From Streptomyces albospinus (GTDB taxonomy: Bacteria > Actinomycetota > Actinomycetes > Streptomycetales > Streptomycetaceae): a stretch of 50,296 nucleotides of DNA. A model generated the notes under the pieces. That model saw only the letters and a list, made by a program, of their open reading frames with translations, was not told the origin of the DNA and did not search any database. The DNA lies in contig NZ_BMRP01000040.1 in assembly GCF_014648695.1 (NCBI RefSeq), positions 1-50,296 of the forward strand, given 5' to 3'. The translations under genes and the position numbers were made by a program. Positions 1-6,953 of this stretch are shown in pieces. How positions within the stretch are numbered: position 1 is the first letter of the stretch; each line of letters begins with the position of its first letter.

Positions 1-43
1 ACTCGGCTGTACTGCAAGCGGTTTGAGATCTGCCTCGGCCGGT

Positions 44-80
44 CCGCTCCGGGCCCCGGGTCCGGACCGGACCGGAGCGG
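44..80. terminator. Probable transcription terminator hairpin
   Basis: A perfect 9-bp inverted repeat (CCGCTCCGG at 44-52, CCGGAGCGG at 72-80) with a 19-nt loop lies just past the stop codon of the leftmost, minus-strand gene. It has no U-tract, which is usual for Streptomyces terminators. The terminator role is inferred from position. Confidence 0.5.
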
Positions 81-96
81 TGGGCCGGCGAGGGGT

Positions 97-1095
97 TCAG
101 CGGTAAGCCGACGGCAGGGGCTTCGCGTCCTTCGTGCCCGTGCGCCTGGCGGTGACGACGACTCGGGCGATCGCGATGGTCGTGATCAGCAGCACCGTGG
201 CGAAGGCCGCGAGTGTCTCGGTGTCCGGGTGGATGAGGGACTGGCCGCGTCCGGCCTGCCAGGTCACCACGGCGACGAGCCCGCAGTAGCCGAGGGCGGC
301 ACTGCCGACCAGGCGGGCCTGTACCTGCTCGCTGCGCAGCCATGCCCGGTCGGCCGACAGGGCGCCCAGTACCACGACGAGTGCCAGCAGCACCTGGATG
401 CCGTGCAGGGCGAAGAAGTGCGGGACACGGAAGTCGCCGCCGGTCACGCTCCAGTGGGTGAGGGGCATGCCGTTGCCGTCGGGGTCGCCGATGCCGTGGC
501 CTTGATACATCGGTATGCGGGTGCCGTTGGCGTCGGTGACGGTGCGTGGGTGGATCTCGGTGACCATCCAGTAGACCGGGATGAGCATCCCGGCGAGCGT
601 GAGGCCGATCCCGGCGCGGATCGCCCGGTTCAGCGCCGCGCTCCCGGTGCGCTGGATCAGCACGACGACGCCGATGACCAGTTGGGCGATCACGATGACC
701 ATCACGCCGAAGGTGAGGACCGGGGTCAGGGCCGTGGTGACCGGATCGGTCTGGTCGGCATTGAAGTGGCTGATGGTGCCACGGGCCGCCTGGACGGTGA
801 TGGCGCCGACCTCGGCGACCGAGGTCACCGCGAAGACGGTGCCGATCCACCGGGCCAGGCGCCTTCCCTTGTGCAGTTCGGCGAGCAGCCACGCCAGCGT
901 TCCGGCGTAGAGGCCGAACGCGAAGCCGAACTTCAGCGGCTTGTACCAGACCGGCTCACCCAGCAGCGTCCGGCTGTCGACGGCCAGCCCTGCGCCGCAG
1001 ACGAGGACGAGCCCGGCCATCAGGCCCGAGCAGACCATCAGGGGGCGGTGCCAGGTGCGCCAGGAGGTGCGCGCGAGGGCGAGCAAGGACGTCAT
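97..1095 (-). CDS. Polytopic membrane protein of unknown function
   Basis: A 332-aa integral membrane protein with about eight hydrophobic segments spread over its length and short polar loops. Conserved-looking stretches include VWYKPLKFGFAFGLYAGTLAW near residue 55 and, in a long extracytoplasmic-looking loop, a Gly/Asp-rich segment followed by HWSVTGGDFRVPHFFALHG. That organisation resembles an uncharacterised family of actinobacterial membrane proteins; no catalytic motif is evident. The ATG at 1095 is preferred, with GGGATGGGA upstream; a TTG at 1122 would add nine residues. It is transcribed divergently from the HTH regulator at 1377, which is the obvious candidate to control it. The substrate or role is unknown. 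Confidence 0.75.
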   Translation of the reverse strand: MTSLLALARTSWRTWHRPLMVCSGLMAGLVLVCGAGLAVDSRTLLGEPVWYKPLKFGFAFGLYAGTLAWLLAELHKGRRLARWIGTVFAVTSVAEVGAITVQAARGTISHFNADQTDPVTTALTPVLTFGVMVIVIAQLVIGVVVLIQRTGSAALNRAIRAGIGLTLAGMLIPVYWMVTEIHPRTVTDANGTRIPMYQGHGIGDPDGNGMPLTHWSVTGGDFRVPHFFALHGIQVLLALVVVLGALSADRAWLRSEQVQARLVGSAALGYCGLVAVVTWQAGRGQSLIHPDTETLAAFATVLLITTIAIARVVVTARRTGTKDAKPLPSAYR

Positions 1096-1154
1096 CGGAA
1101 TCCCATCCCAGGCAGCGATCAAGAGCCCGTTCCGGGGTCCCCGATCGCTTGGTC

Positions 1155-1304
1155 AGCGTTTATGTATTGCTGAACGCTAACTTGCATTCATGCATTCGTC
1201 AACGCTGGATGGCTCTCGATTCCCTTGTAAGCAGGGTGTGTTCTCGGAATATTGCAATGAGTGTATGGCTGAATGCAAGGATTCCTCGCTGCGACTTGCA
1301 ATGA
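1155..1304. promoter_or_regulatory. Divergent control region with repeated TTGCA and AACGCT motifs
   Basis: The 281-bp gap between divergent genes is AT-richer than its surroundings. It holds AACGCT twice in direct orientation (1173, 1201) and once inverted as AGCGTT (1155), plus a cluster of TTGCATTC / GAATGCAA / TTGCAATGA variants at 1182, 1252, 1271 and 1295. Such clustering suggests operator sites for the regulator at 1377, but no footprint or consensus is known to me. Confidence 0.45.
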
Positions 1305-1376
1305 AGTGAGGGTGAACGTAAGACTGTCCAGCGACCCCGCATCCGTCGAACAGGCCAGAGCAGCAGGAGGCGCCCC

Positions 1377-2114
1377 GTGCCCGGAGGCAGGCTGACCCAC
1401 CAGGACCGGCAGCAGATCGCCGAAGGACTGGCCGAAGGGCTCATCTACACCGAGATCGCCGGCCGCCTGGGCCGCCCGCTGTCCACCGTCACACGCGAAG
1501 TGAGCCGCAACGGCGGCCCCGACGGCTACCAGGCCGACCGGGCGCATCGGGCCGCCCAGGACCGCGCCCGCCGGCGTCGGCCGGCGCCGGCGCGTCAGGC
1601 GTCGCCGGACACCGACGCGCAGCGGCCCGCCCCGGACGCCGTCCAGGAACTGGAGGAGCAGTTCACCGCCGTCCTGATCGGCACCGGACTGCCCCGCATG
1701 ACCGCCCGCGTGCTCACCAGCCTCTACCTCACCGACAGCGGCAGCCTCTCCGCCGCCGAACTCGTCCAGCGCCTCCAGGTCAGCCCCGCCTCCGTCTCCA
1801 AGGCCATCGGCCAGCTCGAACAGCAGGAACTCATCTGCCGCGAACGCGACCCCCGCCGGCGGCGCGACCGCTACGTGATCGACGCCGATGCCTGGTTCCG
1901 CGGCTGGATGGCCAGCGCCCGCCAGAACGCGGCTCTGGCCGACTTCGCCCGCGGCGGAGCCCGAACCCTCGGTACCGCCTCACCCGCCGGCGCCCGACTG
2001 CACGACATCGGCGAGTTCTTCGAGCACGTCGGCCGGGCCATGCGCCAGGCAGCCGAAAAATGGCAACAGGACCACGCCGCACAGCGAACGGCCCAGGACC
2101 GGCAGGGGCTTTGA
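1377..2114 (+). CDS. HTH regulator: IS30-type N-terminal HTH plus MarR/GbsR-like winged helix
   Basis: A 245-aa protein beginning with GTG at 1377, set by a perfect AGGAGG at 1365-1370. Residues 1-60 read like the DNA-binding head of IS30 transposases (LTHQDRQQIAEGL, EIAGRLGRPLSTVTREVSRN, then YxADxAHxxA). After an Arg/Pro/Ala linker, residues 95-165 form a MarR/GbsR-type winged helix (TARVLTSLYLTDSGSLSAAELVQ, then VSPASVSKAIGQLEQQELI, then a basic RDPRRRRDRY wing). There is no DDE catalytic domain, so it is not a transposase. The role is inferred to be repression or control of the divergent membrane protein gene through the repeats between them. Confidence 0.75.
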   Translation: MPGGRLTHQDRQQIAEGLAEGLIYTEIAGRLGRPLSTVTREVSRNGGPDGYQADRAHRAAQDRARRRRPAPARQASPDTDAQRPAPDAVQELEEQFTAVLIGTGLPRMTARVLTSLYLTDSGSLSAAELVQRLQVSPASVSKAIGQLEQQELICRERDPRRRRDRYVIDADAWFRGWMASARQNAALADFARGGARTLGTASPAGARLHDIGEFFEHVGRAMRQAAEKWQQDHAAQRTAQDRQGL

Positions 2115-2165
2115 CGTGACAACGGGGCACCGCACCGCACCGCCCCGACAGCGTGGCGCGGTGGG

Positions 2166-2798
2166 TCAGCCGACGTGCGCGCCTTCCCCGGCCCAGGCGG
2201 CCGGCAACCGCGGCGCGGTGTCCGAGGGCGAGCCTTCCTCCGCGGTGTGGGCGATCAGGGTCTGGTCCGGGTCGTCCGGCAGGCGCAGGGTCTCGAAGCA
2301 GAGGTCCAGCGCGCCCACCACGGGATGCCGGTAGACGTAGCGCCCGTGGGTCTTGTCCTTGAGGCGGTGCTCCGACCGGAGCTCCTGGAACTCCGGGCCG
2401 GCGGCGGTGAGTTCGTCGATCAGCTCCGCCGTGTGCGGATCGTCGGGGTGGCGTGCGGCGTCGAGACGGAGGTAGGCGGCCACGTCACCGGCCTTGCCGC
2501 GCCAGTCGGCGTACAGGCTGCGCATCCCCTCGTCCAGGAAGACGAGGCGGGCCAGGTTCCGCTGCCGGGGAGGGAGCGCGCCGAATTCGGTGATCGATGC
2601 TGCCGCGAGGCGGTTCCAGGCCAGGACGTCGGTGTTGCGGCCGACGATGTACGCCGGGACGTCGGGCGTCGAGTCCAGGAGCGGCGCAGGCCCGGCCGTA
2701 TCTGCTGCGGGCGGGGTGAGCCTTCGCCATGCCCCGGTGCCGGCCGGGGTGCCGGGCGGGCCAGCCGGTACAGGTGCTGTCCACTCCTTGTCGATACA
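2166..2798 (-). pseudogene. 5'-truncated XRE/MmyB-type regulator (ligand-binding domain only)
   Basis: The minus-strand frame is open from a stop at 2799-2801 down to 2166. It encodes an almost complete MmyB-like ligand-binding domain: PLLDSTPDVPAYIVGRNTDV, LAWNRLAAA, then RNLARLVFLDEGMRSLYADW, then YRHPVVGALDLCFETLRLP and a C-terminal DPDQTLIAHTAEEGSPS. Family members carry an N-terminal XRE helix-turn-helix of about 90 residues; none is present here, because the frame runs into the promoter of the next gene. No good start with a ribosome site precedes the domain; the internal ATG at 2525 would make only a fragment. It is best read as a remnant created when the neighbouring TetR operon was joined at about 2750. 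Confidence 0.75.
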
Positions 2799-2826
2799 TC
2801 AGTGCATCGGATACGTTCATGTATCG
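2792..2826. promoter_or_regulatory. Inverted-repeat operator upstream of TetR gene
   Basis: CGATACAT (2792-2799) and ATGTATCG (2819-2826) form a perfect 8-bp inverted repeat with a 19-bp spacer, ending 23 bp before the TetR start codon. The position and symmetry fit an autoregulatory TetR operator. Confidence 0.55.
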
Positions 2827-2849
2827 AAAGCCGGACGAGGACGGGCCCG

Positions 2850-3530
2850 ATGCCGACAACCCCTGAGCAGGCGAGCGCGCGGCACGCCGCCCCGCAGCGC
2901 GTCACCGCCCGCCGCGGCCGGACCCGGCGGCGGCTGCTGGACGCCGCGCTGGAGGTGTTCGCCGAGACCGGCTTCGGGCGGTCCACCGTCGAGCAGATCT
3001 GTGAGCGGGCGGGCTATACGCGCGGCGCGTTCTACTCCAACTTCGTCTCGTTGGACGAGCTGTTCCTCGCCATGTGGGAGGAGCGTTCGGCGCGCATGCT
3101 CGACGATCTGCGGGCGGCGCTGGCGGACGTCCCGTCGGCGCCCCCGCGGGAAGCGGTGCAGGCGGCGCTGGCGGCGATACCCGTCGAGGACGCCTGGTAC
3201 CGGGTCTCGGCGGAGTTCACCGCGCACGCGCTGCGGAATCCGTCCCTCCGCGATGTCGTGGTCGCCCGCGAACAGGCCATCCAGGACACCGTGCTGCCCG
3301 TCGTGGTGGCCGCGCTGGAGCGGGCCGGCCGCCGGGTCGCCGATCCGGCCGCGCTCGGCCATGCCCTGGTCGCCGTCCACGACGGGACCGCCGTCCAGGT
3401 CCTGCTGGAGCCGGACGCCGCCGCCGTCCACGAGCGCCGCGCCGCGCTCTTCCTGAACGTGCTGGACGCCTACAGCACCCCCGCACCGCCCGACCGACCG
3501 CCCACCGCACCACCCACGTCACCGTCCTGA
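2850..3530 (+). CDS. TetR/AcrR family transcriptional regulator
   Basis: A 226-aa repressor. Residues 18-65 form the TetR HTH: RRRLLDAALEVFAETGF, TVEQICERAGYTRGAFYSNF, then SLDELFLAMWE. The remainder is a helical ligand-binding domain with a Pro-rich tail. The ATG at 2850 follows GGACGAGGACGG. The stop codon lies next to GAGGAG, which is the ribosome site of the flavoprotein gene 9 bp downstream, so the two are probably co-transcribed. The inverted repeat at 2792-2826 is its likely operator. The ligand is unknown but is probably a substrate of the downstream FAD and SDR enzymes. Confidence 0.9.
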   Translation: MPTTPEQASARHAAPQRVTARRGRTRRRLLDAALEVFAETGFGRSTVEQICERAGYTRGAFYSNFVSLDELFLAMWEERSARMLDDLRAALADVPSAPPREAVQAALAAIPVEDAWYRVSAEFTAHALRNPSLRDVVVAREQAIQDTVLPVVVAALERAGRRVADPAALGHALVAVHDGTAVQVLLEPDAAAVHERRAALFLNVLDAYSTPAPPDRPPTAPPTSPS

Positions 3531-3539
3531 GGAGCCGTC

Positions 3540-5201
3540 ATGAGCGACGACGCCGATGTCATCGTCGTAGGAGCCGGGCTCGCCGGCCTGGTCGCGACGT
3601 ACGAACTGACCCGCGCGGGGCGCCGGGTGATCGTCGTCGACCAGGAGAGCGAGGCCAACCTGGGCGGCCAGGCGTTCTGGTCGCTGGGCGGGCTGTTCCT
3701 GGTCGACAGCCCGGAGCAGCGGCGGGTGGGCATCCGGGACTCCGCGGAGCTGGCGCTGGCCGACTGGCTGGACTCGGCGGGCTTCGACCGCGAGCGCGAG
3801 GACCACTGGCCGCGCCAATGGGCCCACGCCTACGTGGACTTCGCCGCCGGGGAGAAGCGCGACTATCTGTACCGGCTCGGGCTGCGGGTGACGCCTACCG
3901 TCGGCTGGGCCGAGCGCGGGGCGGGCACCGCGACCGGACACGGCAACTCCGTCCCCCGCTTCCACCTCACCTGGGGGACCGGGCCCGAGGTCGTCCGGGT
4001 GTTCGCCGAGCCGGTGCGGGCGGCGGCCGAGCGCGGGCTGGTGGTCTTCCGGCACCGGCACCGGGTCGACGAGCTGATCGTGGAGGACGGGGCCGCCGTC
4101 GGGGTGCGCGGGACGACGCTGGTGCCGTCGGACCGGCCGCGCGGGGTGGCGTCGTCGCGGGAGGCGGCGGGCGAGTTCGCGTTCCGGGCGCAGGCGGTGG
4201 TGGTCACCTCCGGCGGGATCGGCGGCAATCAGGAACTGGTCCGCAAGAACTGGCCGGTGGACCGGATCGGTCCGGTCCCCACGTCGATGATCACCGGGGT
4301 GCCCGCCTACGTGGACGGGCGGATGCTGGAGATCACCGAGGGCGCCGGCGGCTCGGTCGTCAACCGCGACAGGATGTGGCACTACACCGAGGGCATCAAG
4401 AACTGGGACCCGGTCTGGCCCGACCACGCCATCCGGATCATCCCCGGCCCGTCGTCGCTGTGGCTGGACGCGACCGGGCGGCGGCTGCCCGCCCCCCTCT
4501 TCCCCGGGCACGACACGCTCGCCACCCTGCGCCACATCGTGCACACCGGGCACGACCACACCTGGTTCGTACTGACCCGGGCGATCGTGGAGAAGGAGTT
4601 CGCGCTGTCGGGGTCCGAGCAGAACCCGGACATCACGGGCAAGGACCTCAAGCTCGCGCTGTCGCGGGTGAAGAAGGGGGCGCCGGGCCCCGTCCAGGCG
4701 TTCCTCGACCGGGGCGAGGACTTCGTCGTACGGCGGACCCTGCGGGAGCTGGTCGCCGGGATGAACGCGCTGGAACCCTCAACCCCTCTGGATTTCGCGC
4801 GGGTTGAGCGGGAGGTGGTGGCCCGGGACCGGGCGGTGGGGCATGCCTTCTCCAAGGACCTCCAGCTGATGGCGGTGCGCAACGCGCGGGAGTACTGGCC
4901 GGACCGGCTCACCCGGGTCGCCAAACCGCACCGCCTGCTCGACCCGGCGCACGGCCCGCTGATCGCGGTACGGCTGCATCTGCTGACCCGCAAGACGCTG
5001 GGCGGGCTGGAGACCACCCTCGATGCGCAGGTGGTGCGGCCGGACGGGTCGGTCTTCGACGGACTGTACGCGGCGGGCGAGGTCGCCGGATTCGGCGGCG
5101 GCGGGGTGCACGGCTACAACGCGCTGGAGGGCACCTTCCTGGGCGGCTGCATCTTCTCCGGCCGGGCGGCCGGGCGCGCGCTCGCCCGGAGCCTGGCGTG
5201 A
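3540..5201 (+). CDS. FAD-binding dehydrogenase (fumarate-reductase / ketosteroid-dehydrogenase-like flavoprotein)
   Basis: A 553-aa flavoprotein. The N-terminal Rossmann motif VIVVGAGLAGLVATYEL (dinucleotide glycines at 11-16) is followed by VDQESEANLGGQAFWSLGG, and the C-terminus has the FAD-closing segment GLYAAGEVAGFGGGGVHGYN and LEGTFLGGCIFSGRAAG. This is the layout of the FAD_binding_2 superfamily, which includes fumarate reductases and 3-ketosteroid dehydrogenases, and closest to the class named simply FAD-binding dehydrogenase. No Tat or Sec signal is present, so it should act in the cytoplasm. It overlaps the following SDR gene by 4 bp (GTGA), implying translational coupling and a shared pathway. 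The substrate is not readable from the sequence; a steroid or terpenoid ketone is one possibility. Confidence 0.85.
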   Translation: MSDDADVIVVGAGLAGLVATYELTRAGRRVIVVDQESEANLGGQAFWSLGGLFLVDSPEQRRVGIRDSAELALADWLDSAGFDREREDHWPRQWAHAYVDFAAGEKRDYLYRLGLRVTPTVGWAERGAGTATGHGNSVPRFHLTWGTGPEVVRVFAEPVRAAAERGLVVFRHRHRVDELIVEDGAAVGVRGTTLVPSDRPRGVASSREAAGEFAFRAQAVVVTSGGIGGNQELVRKNWPVDRIGPVPTSMITGVPAYVDGRMLEITEGAGGSVVNRDRMWHYTEGIKNWDPVWPDHAIRIIPGPSSLWLDATGRRLPAPLFPGHDTLATLRHIVHTGHDHTWFVLTRAIVEKEFALSGSEQNPDITGKDLKLALSRVKKGAPGPVQAFLDRGEDFVVRRTLRELVAGMNALEPSTPLDFARVEREVVARDRAVGHAFSKDLQLMAVRNAREYWPDRLTRVAKPHRLLDPAHGPLIAVRLHLLTRKTLGGLETTLDAQVVRPDGSVFDGLYAAGEVAGFGGGGVHGYNALEGTFLGGCIFSGRAAGRALARSLA

Positions 5202-6010
5202 CCGGGGCGCCGGCGACCGGCCGGACCGCTCTGGTGACGGGCGCCTCCTCCGGAATCGGGGCGGCGGTGGCGGCGGCGCTGGTCGCCCGCGGCTACCGCG
5301 TGCTGGGCACCAGCCGCGACCCGTCGGCGGTCCGCGCGCCCGTCCCCGGCGTCTCCTACCTCGCGCTGGACCTCACCGACGAGGCCGCCATCGCGGCGTG
5401 CGCCGCCGCCGCGGGCCCGGTCGACGTACTGGTCAACAACGCCGGCGAGAGCCAGAGCGGCCCCTTCGAGGAGCTGCCCATGGAGGCGGTGCGGCGGCTC
5501 TTCGAGCTGAACGTCTTCGGCGCGGTGCGGCTCAGCCAGCTCGTGCTGCCCGGCATGCGCGAACGCGGCTTCGGCAGGGTGGTCATGGTCGGCTCGATGC
5601 TGGCCAGCTTCCCGCTCGCCTACCGCTCCTCGTACGTGGCGTCCAAGGCCGCCCTCAAGGGCTTCGCGAGCGCCGCCCGCCGCGAGGTCGCCCCGTACGG
5701 CGTGGCCGTCACCACCGTCGAACCGGGGTCGATCGCCACCGGCATCAGCGAGCGGCGGACCCAGTACCTCGCCGCCGACTCGCCGTTCGCGGACGGCTAC
5801 CGCACGATGCTGGCCGCCCTGAACGCCAACGAGGCGAACGGGATCTCCGCCGCCACCGTCGCCGCGACCGTCCTCAAGGCGATCGAGGCCGCCCGCCCGA
5901 AGCCGCACTACGCGGTCGGCAGCAACGCCCCCGTGGTCTTCCTGCTCCGCCGGCTGCTGTCCGACGGAGCGGTGGAGCGGATGGTGGCGCGGCGGCACGG
6001 GCTGCGCTGA
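5198..6010 (+). CDS. Short-chain dehydrogenase/reductase
   Basis: A 270-aa classical SDR. The cofactor motif TGASSGIG is at residues 14-21, NNAG at 80-83, and the catalytic Ser133, Tyr146 and Lys150 lie in VGSM and SSYVASK. An acidic or neutral residue pattern after beta-2 (GTSRDPSAV) is compatible with NADP(H) preference. The GTG start overlaps the stop of the flavoprotein gene, so it belongs to the TetR-flavoprotein-SDR operon. The C-terminal extension (VFLLRRLLSDGAVERMVARRHGL) is hydrophobic and then basic, and could associate with membrane. The substrate is unknown. Confidence 0.9.
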   Translation: MTGAPATGRTALVTGASSGIGAAVAAALVARGYRVLGTSRDPSAVRAPVPGVSYLALDLTDEAAIAACAAAAGPVDVLVNNAGESQSGPFEELPMEAVRRLFELNVFGAVRLSQLVLPGMRERGFGRVVMVGSMLASFPLAYRSSYVASKAALKGFASAARREVAPYGVAVTTVEPGSIATGISERRTQYLAADSPFADGYRTMLAALNANEANGISAATVAATVLKAIEAARPKPHYAVGSNAPVVFLLRRLLSDGAVERMVARRHGLR

Positions 6011-6180
6011 GCGGCGGCGGCCGGTCGCCCCTCTCAGGCCGGGCGGACATCAGCAACCCGGAAGACCATCGGGAGTGGCTGGAAATCGCCCTTGAAAGCT
6101 GGTGGGCAGCGCGGTCTCGTGGTGGGAGGACCTCCCCCGCGGCGTCCCCTTTTCCAGCGAGACCAGCGCGCACCAGGATT

Positions 6181-6222
6181 AACGCGAACTTGCTCGCGTT
6201 TATCTTTGTCGGACAATACTTG
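6181..6222 (+). promoter_or_regulatory. Palindromic operator and putative promoter for downstream TetR gene
   Basis: AACGCGA (6181-6187) and TCGCGTT (6194-6200) form a perfect 7-bp inverted repeat with a 6-bp spacer. A possible promoter overlaps it: -35 TTGCTC at 6190 and -10 GACAAT about 16 bp later. A repressor bound here would cover the -35 box. Confidence 0.5.
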
Positions 6223-6230
6223 GCCTGAAC

Positions 6231-6290
6231 CCGCACTGCAATCCGCACTACGGACCGCACTACGGACCGCACTACGCACCGCACAACGGA
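6231..6290 (+). repeat. Five tandem 12-bp repeats in a TetR gene leader
   Basis: Five consecutive 12-bp units, consensus CCGCACTACGGA: units 2 and 3 are identical, units 1, 4 and 5 differ by one to four bases. They start at 6231, 6243, 6255, 6267 and 6279. They fill the space between the promoter palindrome and the ribosome site; the last unit supplies the CGGAG just before the start codon. Confidence 0.8.
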
Positions 6291-6296
6291 GCCGCC

Positions 6297-6917
6297 GTGA
6301 CGACCGCGCACCACCCCCCGGGCGAGACCCGCCCCGGAGGCCGGACGGCCCGTACCCGTCAGGCCGTACTCGACGCCGTCTTCGCGGAGTTGGGCGAGGG
6401 CGGCTTCGCCACGCTCACCATGGAGCGGGTCGCCCAGCGCTCGGGGGTCCACCTCGCGACGCTCTACCGCCGGTGGCGCGGCATCGAGGGACTGGTCTGC
6501 GAGCTGCTCACCGATCTGAGCGGGAGCGTCCCGCTGCCGGACACCGGCACCCTCCCCGGCGACCTGCACGCACTGGCCCGCGCGATAGCGGCGTTCTACG
6601 GGGACCCCCGGATGCGCAGCCTGATCGAGGCGGTGGTCGCCGCCGCGGCCCGCGATCCGCAGGCGGCCACCGCGCTGCGGGACTTCTTCGACGAGCGGCT
6701 GGGGCTGGCCGGCGCGATGGTGGAGCGCGGCATCGCCCGCGGCGAACTGCCCGCGGACACCGACCCGAAGGCCGTCATGGCGGCCCTCGGCGCACCCTTC
6801 TACTACCGGATCCTGATCGAACGCCACCCCGTGGACCCCGACCTCGGGGAGTCCGCGGCGACCGCCACCTGGGCGGCGGCACAGGCGGGCGCGTACCGCA
6901 CGAAGAACGGCGCGTAG
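6297..6917 (+). CDS. TetR family transcriptional regulator
   Basis: A 206-aa protein with a GTG start 7 bp after CGGAG. The HTH occupies about residues 20-65 (TRQAVLDAVFAELGEGGFAT, LTMERVAQRSGVHLATLYRRW, then GIEGLVCELL). The C-terminal domain is all-helical (AIAAFYGDPRMRSLIEAVVA, then FFDERLGLAGAMVERGIARG), as in the AcrR-like branch. It stands alone between the SDR gene and the convergent pepP. The palindrome at 6181-6200 is its likely own operator. Its stop codon lies inside the terminator stem. Its regulon cannot be inferred. Confidence 0.9.
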   Translation: MTTAHHPPGETRPGGRTARTRQAVLDAVFAELGEGGFATLTMERVAQRSGVHLATLYRRWRGIEGLVCELLTDLSGSVPLPDTGTLPGDLHALARAIAAFYGDPRMRSLIEAVVAAAARDPQAATALRDFFDERLGLAGAMVERGIARGELPADTDPKAVMAALGAPFYYRILIERHPVDPDLGESAATATWAAAQAGAYRTKNGA

Positions 6918-6942
6918 GGGCGGGCCACCACCCCTACGCGCC
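6909..6942. terminator. Bidirectional terminator
   Basis: GGCGCGTAGGGG (6909-6920) and CCCCTACGCGCC (6931-6942) form a perfect 12-bp stem with a 10-nt loop, placed between convergent TetR and pepP genes. The TetR stop codon TAG lies within the left arm. Confidence 0.85.
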
Positions 6943-6953
6943 GCATGACGGGC

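Noticed and set aside
229..1173. A 314-codon plus-strand frame opposite the membrane protein.
   Set aside because: It is an antisense shadow with His/Gln/Gly-rich composition; the minus-strand frame encodes clear transmembrane segments.
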